Shown one piece after another: positions 51,046-64,000 of a stretch of DNA of 64,000 bases. The notes beneath the pieces are model-generated. The model saw nothing but the letters and a program-made list of their open reading frames with translations. It was not told the origin of the DNA and made no database searches. The stretch is from Apis mellifera. Its lineage: Eukaryota > Arthropoda > Insecta > Hymenoptera > Apidae. A program made the position numbers and the translations under genes. Where the stretch lies: positions 3,018,501-3,082,500 of the forward strand of contig NC_037639.1 in NCBI RefSeq assembly GCF_003254395.2. Direction: 5' to 3'. Position 1 is the first letter of the stretch; every line of letters starts with the position of its first letter.

Positions 51046-51590
51046 GTGGAACGAGATATTCCAGATGATCGTGTTATTTCGTCCCTATACCGCGATAAAA
51101 GAGAGAAATGGAAGGAGAATCGAAGGAGGTATGCGTGCGTGCGCGCACGTGTGCATGTGTGTGTGTACACGAGTACCGGTATTTTTATAGCAATATCGTC
51201 GGCCCGTTTGTATTCTGACTGTCAGGCAACAGTCTATCGACATTTGGCCGATAGTCGAGCCAAGCGGCCGGATATGGATTCGAGGGAAATGGCACGTTGC
51301 TTCTTTTCCGATGAGAATGAAAAACAACGTCGCGAATCCGTTTTGTGCCCGCTAAAAAGCGATACATCCAGCCCCTCCTCTCCTTCACCATCACTCGTTG
51401 GATCGTGGCCCGTTGTTCCAACCAATCTGGACTTCCGATTTTTTCCTTTTCCTTCCTTTCCTCCCCCTCTCTTCTCCGTCGCCCCTCGATTTCCTCCGTT
51501 TTATTATAATCGCGATCAAAGGGGGCGCAATTGTATTCGAATATTTGGGGCCCACGTGACGAATTTATTCGGCTGAATAAATCGAATATC
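51046..51590. other. GC-rich island with an alternating purine-pyrimidine tract
   Basis: A 176-codon + strand ORF and a 140-codon - strand ORF overlap here, as expected in GC-rich DNA with few stops. The + ORF starts with a Ser-, Pro- and Phe-rich low-complexity translation partly built from GTGCGCGCACGTGTGCATGT-type repeat (51131-51170) and has no recognisable domain. I treat it as non-coding, probably regulatory. Confidence 0.4.
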
Positions 51591-51608
51591 CGATATTCAT
51601 TTATCAAA

Positions 51609-51765
51609 ATTTTATTTTTGCTAATATTCTATATAAAATTAAATTTATTTTGACACTCCTTCAAAAAAAAAAAACGAACGAAATAGCAGATTAAATTAGA
51701 AAGAAAGAAATTAATAGATTAAGTATATTATTCAATTATTGCTTCAGTAACAGGAATTTATTTCG
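51609..51765. repeat. Short direct duplication, copy 2
   Basis: This is the homologue of 48873-49044, about 2.7 kb downstream in the same orientation, with small indels. It follows the GC-rich island directly. The hairpin that precedes copy 1 is not found beside this one. Confidence 0.8.
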
Positions 51766-54130
51766 TGTAATTCCTCTGAAGAGAAAAGGAGGATTATACT
51801 CGCTATTTTATTTTCGATAATTGAGAAATAAATGAAATTTGTATTTTTCTTGGCCAGCTTTTATAAAAGAATGGAAAAAGTAAAGAGATTTAAAGAGACA
51901 ATAGATATTATTCTTAGAAGCAATCTTAATATTCTATTCCGAATTATCTGAATATATATAAAGATTTTGTCTAATATAAAGTTTTCTAGTTTCAAGTTAT
52001 TATATACGTATGAGTATATTAATATAAGGTCATCTATCAAGATTCGACAAGCTAGATATTTATATGTTCATTGTACATTGATTTCAGTTAATAAACGTGT
52101 AATTAAAAATGGCTTCGATTTTATACAGCTTTTGATTAAAACAAGATCAAAGGCTAATCGATTGTACCGTAAAGCTTTCTGCTACGGGCACTTAACACCT
52201 TCAAAAAAGTAATCCAAAGTATTTTTTCAATTAAAATAAGATCTAATACCTTCTATCTCTGTGGATCTTGAAAAAAAAAGGGAGGACAAAGTTCAACTAA
52301 AATTAAATCCACTTCCCTTTTCTTTCAAATGAACGATTTGTTGTCCAATTAAAATTTAATCCGTTCTATATTTATTAAATATAAAAAGAAAATTTTTAAT
52401 CTTCTTTTAACACTTTTTTTTAAAGAATTTATGTTAAATGTACGATCTCGTAAATTATTAATATTCATTGACAAGTTTCGATATTAATAATTTACAAGGG
52501 AAGGTTAAATAAATGTTGAATTATAAGTTATGAAGATGAATGATCGATAAATAGAATGTTATGCACTTGAAAAATTTAATATCGAAAGGAAAAATGAAAT
52601 GAAAGTATGTGACAAACGATTTTAAAAATATATGAGAATGGATAAAAAGTAAAGAAAGTAATTATTAATTACAATCAATGAAATATTTCATTTGAAACAA
52701 TGAAACTTAACTTCGTTTTTTCGATGGACTAGATGAATTTGTTAAATTTGAAATTTTATTATAATTTAGAAGCTAATGATATTGCAATATTTATGTATCT
52801 TGGAATTTGTACAAGTTTCACAAAATTTTTTCTTTTCAAAAATCAAAAACCACTCCAAGAGTCATCACTTTAATATCCAACAATATCCAAGAAATTGTAA
52901 CCAACTGGAAGGAGTTATAGTAGAAGTACAACACTGTCACCAAGACTGGGAATTAATCTATCACCATAGTTTCCCAAAAGACCTATTTCGAAAGATATAA
53001 TACATACTTTTCACGAAGAAAAATGTCTATATTTTTATAGTCTCGCCAACTTTTCACACATACACACGCCTTATACAAATCACACTATTTATCTTTTTCA
53101 ATAATAACAATTGCATGTTATTGTTACTAATGTTTAAAATAATATTTCCTTGTCTAAAAAAATTAAAATCATTCACAATTTCCCATTTATCATCAATTTG
53201 AAACGTATCATTGATCCAACGAGAAGCTATCCAAGATCCACTGTCCAAGATTAAGCAAAATATCAAAAATGCTCGAAGAAAAATTGTTCAAGGAGTTTAG
53301 TGAGGAGTAAGGATTTTTGGAGCGAAGGAAGTATCGAAAATCGGATAGGAGTCGGATAGGAGAGGTATCGGTGGCTCACGTCGAACGAAATATGCGACGA
53401 CACACGTCGCAACCCCCACTTGCTTTCGTCCTGAGGAAAGACGGAAGACAATAAACCGAGGAAATCCATTCCGGTTGCTTCGATCCGCGTACATAAATAT
53501 CGGCGAACCGTGACTCGGGACGAAATTAAATTTCGCTTTCGTGGAAGTTGAATCACTTCGGTGGCCAGGTTGGGTACACATCAATTAATCCACACTGATA
53601 CTCGATATAATTCAAGCTGGAATCGAGTCGTCCCGAATATCTGTCTCACTACGACCACTGAATTCCGTAAATTATCAGATCCAAACATGTTTAGAATATT
53701 ATTGAGATTCTTTTTCTCACTACATTGTCAGTGTTTTCCATTCTTTTTTATAATGTGATATCCTTTGTACAGAATAGAATTTGTTTTGTTTTCTAGATGC
53801 ATAGAATGAAATACAAGTTTTAAGGGAAGAATTTTATGAAAAAAAATACTTTCTTACAAAAGTTGTTTCATATGAGGAAATACATTATGAAATATTATAC
53901 AATAATTATTCAAGATATTGTGCATATTAATAGCTTTTCTGTAAACGAATGTATAAAGATTGTATATGTGAAGATGAATTTTAATTAAATGATATAACTT
54001 TTAAAAATGTGCACGAAGTTTATATTGTTTGATAAATATTTTTATAAGTTTATATGTAAAAAAGAAAAATTAAATACGAATATTATTTATTATATTGTGC
54101 TATATCCTTTTCAATATAGTAAAATACACT

Positions 54131-54137
<7 letters not shown>
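51766..54137. other. Gene-free interval with a GC-richer block at 53.3-53.6 kb
   Basis: Mostly AT-rich. The block 53290-53660 is GC-richer with overlapping ORFs of 95-97 codons on the - strand; none resembles a known family or shows splice signals that would link it to an exon elsewhere. Confidence 0.4.

Positions 54138-54189
<52 letters not shown>
54138..54189. repeat. (TA)n microsatellite
   Basis: This is an uninterrupted TA run of about 26 units that directly abuts the perfect inverted repeat at 54192. Confidence 0.95.
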
Positions 54190-54191
<2 letters not shown>

Positions 54192-54192
<1 letters not shown>

Positions 54193-54352
54193 AAATGCTA
54201 TTCTTGTTTTGATCAATTGAATGAATATTTTAAGTAAAAAGATCAATACAATAATGATCAACTAGTATAATTATAATACTAGTTGATCATTATTGTATTG
54301 ATCTTTTTACTTAAAATATTCATTCAATTGATCAAAACAAGAATAGCATTTT
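54192..54352. repeat. Perfect inverted repeat, 77-nt arms, 7-nt loop
   Basis: The left arm 54192-54268 (AAAATGCTATTCTTG...CTAGTAT) and the right arm 54276-54352 (ATACTAGTTGATC...AGCATTTT) are exact reverse complements over 77 bases, checked base by base. The loop is AATTATA (54269-54275). There is no target-site duplication or other repeat copy in the window. It could be a recent template-switch duplication, a hairpin RNA source or an assembly or library artefact. Confidence 0.97.
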
Positions 54353-57300
54353 TAATAATTGTATTTATTAATAACTTATCTTCTTGCAATTTCAAAGGAA
54401 ACACGATAAATATCCTGATTTTTGAATAGCATACGCGATGGTAACGGACATATTAAAAATAGAGAAAAAAGAAAGAAAGAGGAAGGAAAACACGATGAAC
54501 ACGAAAAATTCGTTAAACAAGCTAACGAGACGCCACCAAATGATCAAATCCGGTCAACACAAACAAAGTAATTAACAAACTGAAGAGGGAAAAAGGGGAT
54601 GGATAATTTCTGCAACGAACCACGAAGCTACCCCAAATATTTCTTCTCGAACTTCGTATTTTTTTCCCTCCTCAGCTTTTCTCGTTATCCTCACACTCCC
54701 TTTTTCCTTCGGCTGGCAGAATGGAGGGCCCTTCGCGAGAACCTGTCTCTTTGTATCTTATTATGACAAGTCGGTGCCACGCGCAAAACTCGTGTTTCTT
54801 CCATCCATCCACCAATTTTTCTCTTCCTTCTCTTCTCTTGCAACTCTTCCTTTTTTGCTTATTCTGACTATTTTCAACGATTAAAGCTTGATTCACAGTT
54901 ATAATCCAGAATTTGATAAAAAAATTCTGACGTAGTTTTCTTCTATTTTATTCATTCAATCAGAGAAGGAACGATAAATAAAAGTTATATTTTTCGATGT
55001 TTTCAGCGAAATTTAAAAGCCTGAATACAATTTAATCGCAAATTTTACTTGACTATTAATATATTTCACATATTATGTACATATATAATAATTTATGTAC
55101 ATAATATTTTATTAATTTTCACTATATTCTGGGCAAATATTTCTATGAACAATCGACGAATTGTTGAACAATCGAAAACGTTTGAAGTTTACTTAAAATA
55201 TTTGCCTATAAATCACCACCATCACAGTTGATTGAAAAAAGGAAAAAAAAACAAATTTTAAATATTTAAAAATAAAGAATATAATAAAAAGTGGCACGCT
55301 GGAAAATATATGTTAAAGCAAAGAAAGAAAACACAAATTAATCTGTATACAAATAATAATTAATAAAAATAATAATTTAACAGAATTTAATAGCAGAAGC
55401 CTATATATATTTTTGCAATATGATATACACGTGATTAATTTATTATTAACGATTAATTGCTTAGTCAATGATAGAGAATGAAGTTCTCTGATTCACTGAT
55501 AAGTATACCCTTTCTATTTCCGGTTTAGTCTTTTTCAATTTTCCACATCGATGATTTCCTCCTCCCTTTGTAATCCCGGACAACGCTTAAGGGATGAAAG
55601 GGTTTTTGTGTTCATTTGGTTACAACGTTTCCTCATTCCACTATTAATAAAGGGATGTAATTACGACGACAAACGCGATGACATAGTATCGACAGGCAGC
55701 ATTGTTGGCCATTGTATTTATTATGCAATTAAGCTACCGAACTAGATTTATAAGTGGGACGTGGCACGATAGTGTGACGGAATTATTAACCATGCGATTG
55801 TAATTACGATTGTTGAATAATTGCTCCAATCGGTTTTATAATTTGGTAATTTTTGAAAAAATTCATTGAAAAAAAGAATTTTTTTTTTTATTGATGGATT
55901 GATGATTGGCTCGATGAAAAGTGTAATATTATATAGAGGAATTATTAAATAATTTTGTTTGGAAATTTTTCAAAATGTTGTAAATTGTTTAAAAATTATT
56001 ATTTTCATTGCAAAATAATATTGTGTGAAGATAATTTTAGATGAAAAAATATGGATAGGAATATTCTCGAAATATAGTTTGAAATATTCAAGATATTAAA
56101 CCGATATTTGATTTCTGCAATTTTATTTGAATAATAATCGTCTTTCGATATGCAAGTGTTTAATGATTTAAATAGTATATCGATCGTGTTTCTGTAATGA
56201 AATATATGATATCTGTTAATTAGTGAATATGAAGGATGTAGAAACAGGAATCGTATAAAATGTGATGAATAATTGGATATGGAAAAGGATTCATTGAGAA
56301 GAAAAAGAAGAAATGATAGTGAAAATAGCTCAGGGATTATTAGTTTTTATTAGTAATTTTATTTGATCATATAATAAAATAAATTTCAACTAGTAATTTT
56401 CAAAGGAAATATTGAAATATAAATCTCATCGAATATGAATAATTTATAAATATATAAATATTAATATATAAATATTCACAAAATTTTTATATTGATAAGA
56501 TGTATTAATATTTTGAATGTTTCTTAACGTGTGTTTGAAGATTATAAATAATTTATAAATAAAAGTAAAGAGAAATGATATTTGATCAACTGTATCGTAT
56601 TTTAATCTTTCTTATCGAATTTTTTGGTACATTTTATAAAATGTGCATTACGAACGATACAGATATTAATCACGAATCGTTAAAAAAACGTTTAATAGTT
56701 CAATTTCGACGAAATATTCGTCGAATGAAATGAAAGATGATTGAAGGATCAAAGAAAATAAGCATTCATAAATCACAGATATGGATTTTTTCCCGATTTA
56801 TCTATAGATATATAATTCAGAAGAATGGATATTTCGTTTATAAATTATTAACAAACTTTTTCATTCTCAATATTTATATTTGTCAGAATAAATTTTCATA
56901 CCAATACAAGATTCGTTCATTTAATATAACCTTTTTGAAAACTTTAATAATGACATATATGCAATTTATATATATATATAAATCTATATGTAATATATAA
57001 AACCTTGTTTAAAAAATGGAATTCCAAAGTAAAAGTATGAATTAAAGATGAAATTGATAATGAATAAGAAAAGTACCAGAGAATCGAATTTAACTTCAGA
57101 ATAACTCGGAACAATATTCTATAATTCATGCATAATCTTAAAGTTTGTTCTGGAAACTATATCATTCGTAATATCACTTTGTTAAATTGGTCCTAGAATC
57201 TTCTCCTACGATAATTTAATTATTAATAATATTAACGAATCGTTCTTAAATATCTCTCTAGAATAATCCAATAATATAAAATTTACAATAAAATTTATCT

Positions 57301-60300
57301 TATTTGTTTCTTTAAATTATACAAATTATGAAAAATAAAAAGAATTATATTTTATAATGTTAATTATTATTGTTTTAATTTAAGTGTCCGATATAATTAA
57401 GTGTACGATAATGCTATCCTCTAGCGGTTACTTGCATTTCTTTCTTTCTTTTCTCTTTTGTATTTATTCTTTTTTATTTCTGAAGAAATAGATATATTCT
57501 TTTTTTTCGTATTTGCTAATACATATTTACACGATATTTATAATTATAATTAATGTAAAATAAGTGTGATTATATATAATTTAGAAAGATTATTATTCAA
57601 TATTATTCAATTAGAAAATAATATTTTTCATACTGATGATTTTATTTTTCATATAAGTTTTTTAATACAATAATAATAGAACGTCGATTACTCAAAATTT
57701 GATCATTTAAATGATGCTCAAAATACAAAATAAATATTTAAATTAGTCTATCTAAGATTAATTTACTTTTTATCTATAATAAATTTCTTTTAAATACATT
57801 CTTTTGTATAACAAATATCTATGTATGAAAATTATTCGTTTATTAATTAATTCATGACGATCATGAAATTACATTCGTTGACGAATTTAATTTAATTCCC
57901 TCGATTATTTCGAATAATAATTGATTCTTTGTCTTACCACTGTCTAATATTCATTGACTTAAGAAACTATTTTATTAATTATACATCTGTAGAAAGTAGG
58001 GCGCAAGAGGTCAGAAATATAAAATGGCAGTCTGTTATTTCACGATTTGCAATTTTGTTTAATCTCTTGACCGCGATACTCGTATCTCATATTCCGGTCA
58101 TATTCCGTTCATTTCTCGATCCACGTTGGTAACGTCACGCACAGAAATATATTTTCGCTTCGCTTCGGTGAAACGAGTTAACGAATCGGGAAAATGAAAC
58201 TGGCCGAATATAGTGTAAGCGTTAATCGCCTGGATATTTTCGCAAAACGCATCCCCCTGTTCCGTGTTCTTTTTAGTGGGCACAATGTGCGGCAAATTAA
58301 GATATGCTCATCCACCAAAACATTTGTATGAAATTTGTAATTGCGTGACAAAGTAATATATTCTTTTGTAATGTTATAAGCACGTTAAAAATACTCTTTT
58401 CACGTTTTCGTCTAAATATGCAGCGTTCCAAATTTTAGATTAAAGCAGAATTCGGTGGCGGTAAATAAGTTTTCTTTTTGAGGTTTCTTTTTTTTTTTGT
58501 TTCTTTGTTTTTTTTTTTTTTTAACACAATGAGCATAGCGAAATTTAATACTTATATCTTCATTTTCATAGTAATAAACATATAATTAAAAAATCTTGGG
58601 ATATATTTTACTCGTAATACACGTGATTTTAATAATTATTATATTTTATATAATTAAATTATTATTATATTACTATATTTTTTATTAAAATTTTATATTA
58701 TAGTTTCCCTATCGTATAATAAAAATATAATTATATACAGATGTATTTAATTTTCGAACAAGTAATATAATTAATATTCCATTACTTTTGAATAGATGTG
58801 AATAGATGTGTAGTTGATGCGATGATTGAAGATGATTAATAAGGAAAAAGAAATAAAAAATATTACTTCGTATCCCGTTTGTGATTTTATCGTATAAAAA
58901 AATGCAGAGGAATAATAAGGAAACGATGAATAAACGTGGTGATAAATTTTCAGGTGAAAAGGGCGGGAAGTTTGAAAGGAAGCAAAGAAACGAGAAGTGG
59001 GTGAAAAGAAAACTAGAAGATAGGTTATCGACAACTCGTCACACTCGAGGACCAAGGGGAGAACGATGATAAAACAAATGACGGGGGCTCTGTAGCTTCG
59101 CGGAGCGAAATATCGTCTCAACAGGCAACGAGAGGCTGTTCAATATTTCGGGAAGTTTCGTCGAGGAAGAGGAAAAATTTGGCAGATCGTCTTCACCGTG
59201 AAATAGTATACAGGATATCTCAAGGAGAAGTAACTTTTTTTTTTGAAACAAATATATGTGTGTTTCGAAAAATTTTATTAAAATTGATTTAATTGTAAAT
59301 TTAGAAATCATAATTTATATTTTAACTATTTAAATAATTTTTAATATATTTCTTTTACAAAATATTATTAAAAAATAAAAAAAATTATTACATATTAAAA
59401 ATCTGATTCAAAGTTAGTTTTGAAAAATATTTTAAAAATATTCTGAAACAATATTTTTTAAAAAGATAATCATTAAAATTTGAAACTGAAATTTAATATA
59501 TATTTTGTGTTAAAATTATTTAAAAAATATTACACGTATGATTGGATTTTTTTTTATGAATCACATATTTACTACTTTTTAAAAATAATATTATAAAGAT
59601 TTAAAAATTTTGTATTAATTTTTATATTTAAAAAAATTGATTATGATAAATCAGAAATTATACACTTAATGTACAATATTATATTACATATAAAAAATAC
59701 ATACGCGTTTTTAATTACAAAATAAAATTATTCAAATTGTAATAATTTTTCGAATTTTCAATATTAAGTAATAAATTAATTAAATAGAACAAATAAAAAA
59801 AGAATTAAGTAATAACAAATATTTATGAATAAGTATATTAATTCTATTTACAAATTATACATTAATAACTAGGAATACTTGTACAATAAATCATATCTCT
59901 CACATTAATCGATTCAAATAAATTTTCTACAGATCATCTTTAATTATTTATATAAAATAAATTATTTTTAACAATATTAAAAATCATCGTTTCTTGTCGA
60001 TGAAAAGGCAATCACTGATAATGAATTGCAATGTACTTTGAAACATTCTCTACGTTACGGTTCGCCTCTTACCAGCCGCTTGTCAAAGTGTGACAGAATA
60101 TGTGACAGCAGGATTGCATTTCGCAGAGCATCTCATGGAAAGCGGAAAAACAAGAAGGAAGGAACGCTCTGTCGACGAATAGAGAATGTACATACGTTGT
60201 TTCGTGACGTCAAAGCGCATGAACACTGTTTCCCCTTTTTCCCAGTTTACAAACTTAATGTTACTTTTTTCTTTTTCTTTCTTTTTTCTTTTTTTTTTAC

Positions 60301-61500
60301 TTTTATGTTTTTTTATAAATGTGTTTAACATCGAATCAGAGCTACTCATAATTCCACGTATCAACGTTCGTTTCATTTCATTCCATTTTTCAAATCATGA
60401 CCGAATTCTACTAGTTTATTAATGAAAAGTTGTCACGATAAACAAGATTGTCCGGTCTGTATGATATTTATCAAATGTTATATTTATTCAATCCATATAA
60501 TATTTAATGTTTTATATGTTATTTATAATTCTTGGCTTTTTTAAACGAATTTTGTATCAAGTGAATTATTATTTAATTATCTGAATATAAGATGAGAAAA
60601 GATTTCAAATATGTTAATACATACATTGTATTTCCTTTATGAAATGTTTTTATTATCATATATATTTTTATTATCATATGTTTTTATTATCATAAATGTT
60701 TATATTCGAAAATCGTTCAATATCTTAATTATCTCTTAATTAATTATATAGTTTTGTTGCAGTAAAAAAAATGAAGAAAAGAAAATAGATTTTATTTACA
60801 ATTTTCTTTTTTTACAATATTTATTTATATTGGTTGTGAAAATTATGTAAAAAACATTTTTAAAAAAGTAAATTTTTCATGATTATATAATAAATAAAGT
60901 TCGAATTTCATTATGCAATTTTTTCATAAAAAAATAATTTCTTCACGCATGTATACAACGAGATATAAATTGTATATATAAAAAATATATATAAACTTTT
61001 TTTTGAAAGGAAATTTTCGTGTACGAGATGTGTCAAGAAAAGATATATCATTAATATTAGCAACAAATTTTTTCATACAATGACAAATTTTATAATTACA
61101 TATATCTAACTATCTAATTATCTATCACTTTATTATTTAACCTTAATATATTCAAGGTATATTTCAACTCTTAATTTAAACTATTTTTTATATACATATA
61201 TTGTTATTCAAATTATAAATAAATTTTATTATAAACATCTTTTAATTTTTTAGTTTTAAATTAATTAAGTTATTAAGTTATTAAAAAAAAAAAACAACGA
61301 ATTCAATAGAATATTCAATAGAAGACTATTTAACGCATCGACTAATTATCTATACTTCACACTATAAAATCAATGAAACCAATTTCTCTCGAGGATCTAA
61401 TTAAATTCCTCAATCAATCCGAAAAACATATTACGCTCCTTCCACCGAATAGTTGTTTTTTCCTCTGGCAGGAAACGTTTCAATCAACCTAAGAAGGATT
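54353..61500. other. Gene-free interval with GC-richer blocks
   Basis: AT-rich DNA with GC-richer blocks at about 54590-54800, 55540-55830, 57990-58310, 58960-59210 and 60040-60250. A short inverted repeat TATTATGTACAT / ATGTACATAATA lies at 55071-55105. GTATACAGGATATCTCAA at 59208-59225 resembles the ends of dispersed repeats. ORFs are short and lack protein-like features. No gene is supported. Confidence 0.35.
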
Positions 61501-61520
61501 ACTTCCCCGATTCGAAGAGT

Positions 61521-61521
<1 letters not shown>

Positions 61522-61562
<41 letters not shown>
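61522..61562. repeat. (GA)n microsatellite
   Basis: This is a continuous GA run of about 20 units inside a GC-richer stretch. The poly Ser-Leu ORF on the opposite strand comes from this run. Confidence 0.95.
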
Positions 61563-61565
<3 letters not shown>

Positions 61566-61976
61566 AAGAGAGAAAAAGTGAAAGCTCGTATCTTTTCGCC
61601 TGTGACGAAAAAGTAGCCAGATACGGCCATAAACGGGGATACTATATCTTGATACAAGTCCTCGGAGTTGTATCAACGACCGAGAAGGATGGGGGATAAG
61701 TTATTCTCGCAACATTGGTAAAAGATACCTATCGAGGATAATAAAAATAGTAGACACTTCCCGTCTATCTAAGAGATCCCGATAAAGAATCGCAACTTGT
61801 CAGACGGTCGAAATCTATCTTTCTTCTTCTTTTTCCACATTTCTGTCTCTCCATTGTACTTCTTTGTTTCTTCACGCGAAATCGCCATCACGACACATAT
61901 TCCGTTGCAATTTGATAAATCGTTGCAAGGATTATCGAGCGAACACAGTAAGCTACCTCCAAACATTAGAGGTGGC

Positions 61977-62148
61977 CCAATTCCCCTCCAACGAATTTCT
62001 ACTGGAGGAGAATACGTGACGTCACATTATCCCTACTGCTACTGCTAGGTTAGACAGATATATGTCACGTGACATGGGTTAATTCAGTAGTGGGGATAAC
62101 ATGACGTCACTTATTCTTCTTCTGAAAAATTCGTTGGAGGAGAATTGG
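61977..62148. repeat. Small inverted-repeat element with TGACGTCA in both arms
   Basis: The left arm begins CCAATTCCCCTCCAACGAAT (61977) and runs through CGTGACGTCAC and TTATCCCTACTG. The right arm reads CAGTAGTGGGGATAACATGA (62085) and runs through GACGTCAC to ATTCGTTGGAGGAGAATTGG (62129-62148). Arms are about 70-80 nt, slightly diverged, around a centre holding GTCACGTGAC (62064-62073). It is MITE-like in size and shape. No second copy was found in the window. Confidence 0.8.
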
Positions 62149-64000
62149 ATTACTTTTAGTGATACTGTGTCTATCCCTTGATCCTCTACAATTACAGATG
62201 AGGGAAATTAACATATTAAGGTGTTAAGATAATGTTAATTGTAGAATTGCTAAATAGATTACTATGAAATTCTAAAAATGTATGTTTAAAATTAATCAAA
62301 TATATGATAATTAAAGACAATTTTTTAAGATTATATAAAGATCATTTAATATTCTTTAATTATTATTTTTTAATACATTCCATTTGTGGTAAAAATGTAT
62401 GAAAGAGAGGAGAAAGAATACAAAACACAAGGGAATATAGTTTGAAATAATTCATAGTTGTGAAAAAGAACATTTTATTCAAGTAGACAAGGACTTCTTG
62501 TTTTTCAGGAATTTTAATTTTATTTTCTTTGAAGTTTATAATAATGAAATTTAAAATAGATGAAATTGAAAAGTGGCATGAGAAAGCAAAGTTTCTATAA
62601 CTAACTAAACAGAGAGTAATTGCACTATTTAACAGTTAATGTAATTACCTGAAAACTCAACGTGCATACAAGCTACACGAAATTATAATTGTGTGTAACT
62701 TGTACATTATTATAATCATTGTAACATTTAGTCGGTATCAAAATTATTTTCATGAAACATATATTCAGTGGGATTAATAATATTAGCAATTAAATAAAAC
62801 AAAAGAAATTATTCAAATATTTAACAATAATTTCCTCTGTTATTATTATAATCATACTTCAAACATGATAAATTACATATATCAAATCGGTTACCTCAAA
62901 ATATTTTTTAAAAAATATTTTATCTATTTTCAAAATGTACAATAAAAAACCAATACTTTTATAACTATGTTAAATGAATAAGTAAAATTCAAATTATTAT
63001 TATCAATCACTACTCGTTTATTTATTAAACAAAAAGAAATTAAATCTTCTTTATGCTAAAAAAATAATTTCTAATAATGAAAGAAGAGAGTAGAAAATTA
63101 ATCTCACTCTATCTTTTCTTCTCTTTATTGCGTGTATCCATATCACGTTATACATATCACTACTACGTTCATTCATTAAAAGAGCTCAATCTCAAAAAAA
63201 AAAAATAAAGTACAGAGAGTGAGTGAATGAGTGAGTGAGAGAGAGAGAGAAAAATTACATTTTTACCACCAACGATCACCACGAAACCACGATAAAGGAA
63301 AAAGTTGAACGAGGACAAGAGAATTTTTCAAATTTCCACCGATTCCCTCACCCATCCCATTTCCGTTTGCGGGGGAAAATTCCGGCGAAGTGGAATCGTA
63401 GCGGCGTGCAAAGATCCACCCTCCGTAGCACCTTCGACAAAGCGTTTGACGAATTTCAACCGAGATTGAAACGCGCTTTATTCCTTCGATTCATCGATGC
63501 GCCATTTGGTTTATCGGCGCAGGAGTAGCGAAACGTATCAAAGGTATCGCCGCTTTGGGAGGAGCTTGACGTTTCACAGAGGAGGGAATTCGTGCCATCG
63601 AGAAGTCGGATGTTCTCTCCGTTTGATTCACCCCCGTTTTATTCGCGTCTCTCGCGATCGATTGAAAATTAACCCTCGCGTAAGTTTCGAGGGTGGATCA
63701 CGGGCCAGGGTTTGAATATCGACTTTCAATCGATTCTCAAAGGGTCTCCGCCCTCTTCGAGAATTAGTGTTCGAACGAAGAATTATTTATTAGAAAGATT
63801 CATTCGTTTGTTTGCTTATTTATTTATTTGTCGACGGGAGAGATTAATGCGACGAGCATATGCAAATATGAAAGAAAAATAATATAAATGATATGTAATA
63901 ATATGGGTATATTACGCAAATACATATTTTATAAAATGAGTGAATATTTTATAAATGGAAGAGAATGATTGAACACGTAGATATGATTTATGATTAGGGT
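62149..64000. other. Gene-free interval with a GC-rich block near the right end
   Basis: AT-rich to about 63200, then a GC-richer block (63330-63770) with ORFs of 97 and 72 codons on the + strand that overlap and have no recognisable features. A GTGA/GA microsatellite lies at about 63216-63250. The block may be regulatory or the start of a gene beyond the window. Confidence 0.35.
63216..63250. repeat. GAGT/GA microsatellite
   Basis: Imperfect GAGTGAGTGAATGAGTGAGT followed by GAGAGAGAGAGAG. Confidence 0.85.

Noticed and set aside
51046..51576. 176-codon + strand ORF
   Set aside because: It is low-complexity and partly made of a GT/GC repeat, has no domain, and a long ORF overlaps it on the other strand, as expected in a GC-rich island.
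1..64000. tRNA, rRNA, spliceosomal RNA genes and CRISPR arrays
   Set aside because: Looked for by eye (T-loop GGTTCRANYCC, U2/U6 core motifs, regularly spaced repeats) and none was convincing. A tRNAscan or Rfam run would be decisive.

Overview
The window is animal nuclear DNA, very AT-rich overall, with short GC/CpG-rich islands, many microsatellites and intron-containing genes. The base composition, compact AT-rich introns and protein sequences suggest a hymenopteran insect, most like a honey bee (Apis). This is an inference from composition and protein character; no database was searched.

Layout. (1) 1.1-5.1 kb holds two short, AT-rich, four-exon genes in tandem on the + strand: a stand-alone Maf-family nucleotide pyrophosphatase (1133-2198, 204 aa after splicing) and the mitochondrial fission adaptor Fis1 (2960-5101, 150 aa after splicing). 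(2) 5.1-17.4 kb shows no gene I can support. (3) 18.4-20.7 kb on the - strand holds the large GC-rich terminal exon of a leucine-rich-repeat, single-pass membrane protein. It has a signal peptide, LRRNT, about 14 LRRs, LRRCT, a transmembrane segment and a His/Gln-rich cytoplasmic tail ending in a class I PDZ-ligand-like VTEL. Its first coding exon lies upstream (higher coordinates) and could not be fixed. (4) 20.7-64 kb is a gene desert. It has scattered GC-richer blocks that resemble regulatory DNA, and at least six inverted or duplicated repeat structures.

The most interesting observation is in the LRR gene. Its TAG stop (19024-19022) is followed directly by CTAG and then by 206 further open in-frame codons (to 18401) with protein-like composition. 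This is a strong candidate for programmed stop-codon readthrough, which would produce a C-terminally extended receptor tail and bury the PDZ-ligand end. Other items worth checking are a perfect 77-nt inverted repeat with a 7-nt loop (54192-54352), a pair of roughly 1-kb dispersed repeats with different numbers of internal units, a two-copy foldback element (one copy inside a Fis1 intron), and a small inverted repeat with TGACGTCA sites in both arms.

The Maf and Fis1 proteins are housekeeping (nucleotide-pool hygiene, organelle division). The LRR protein is probably a cell-surface recognition or adhesion molecule. There is no sign that the three genes act together.
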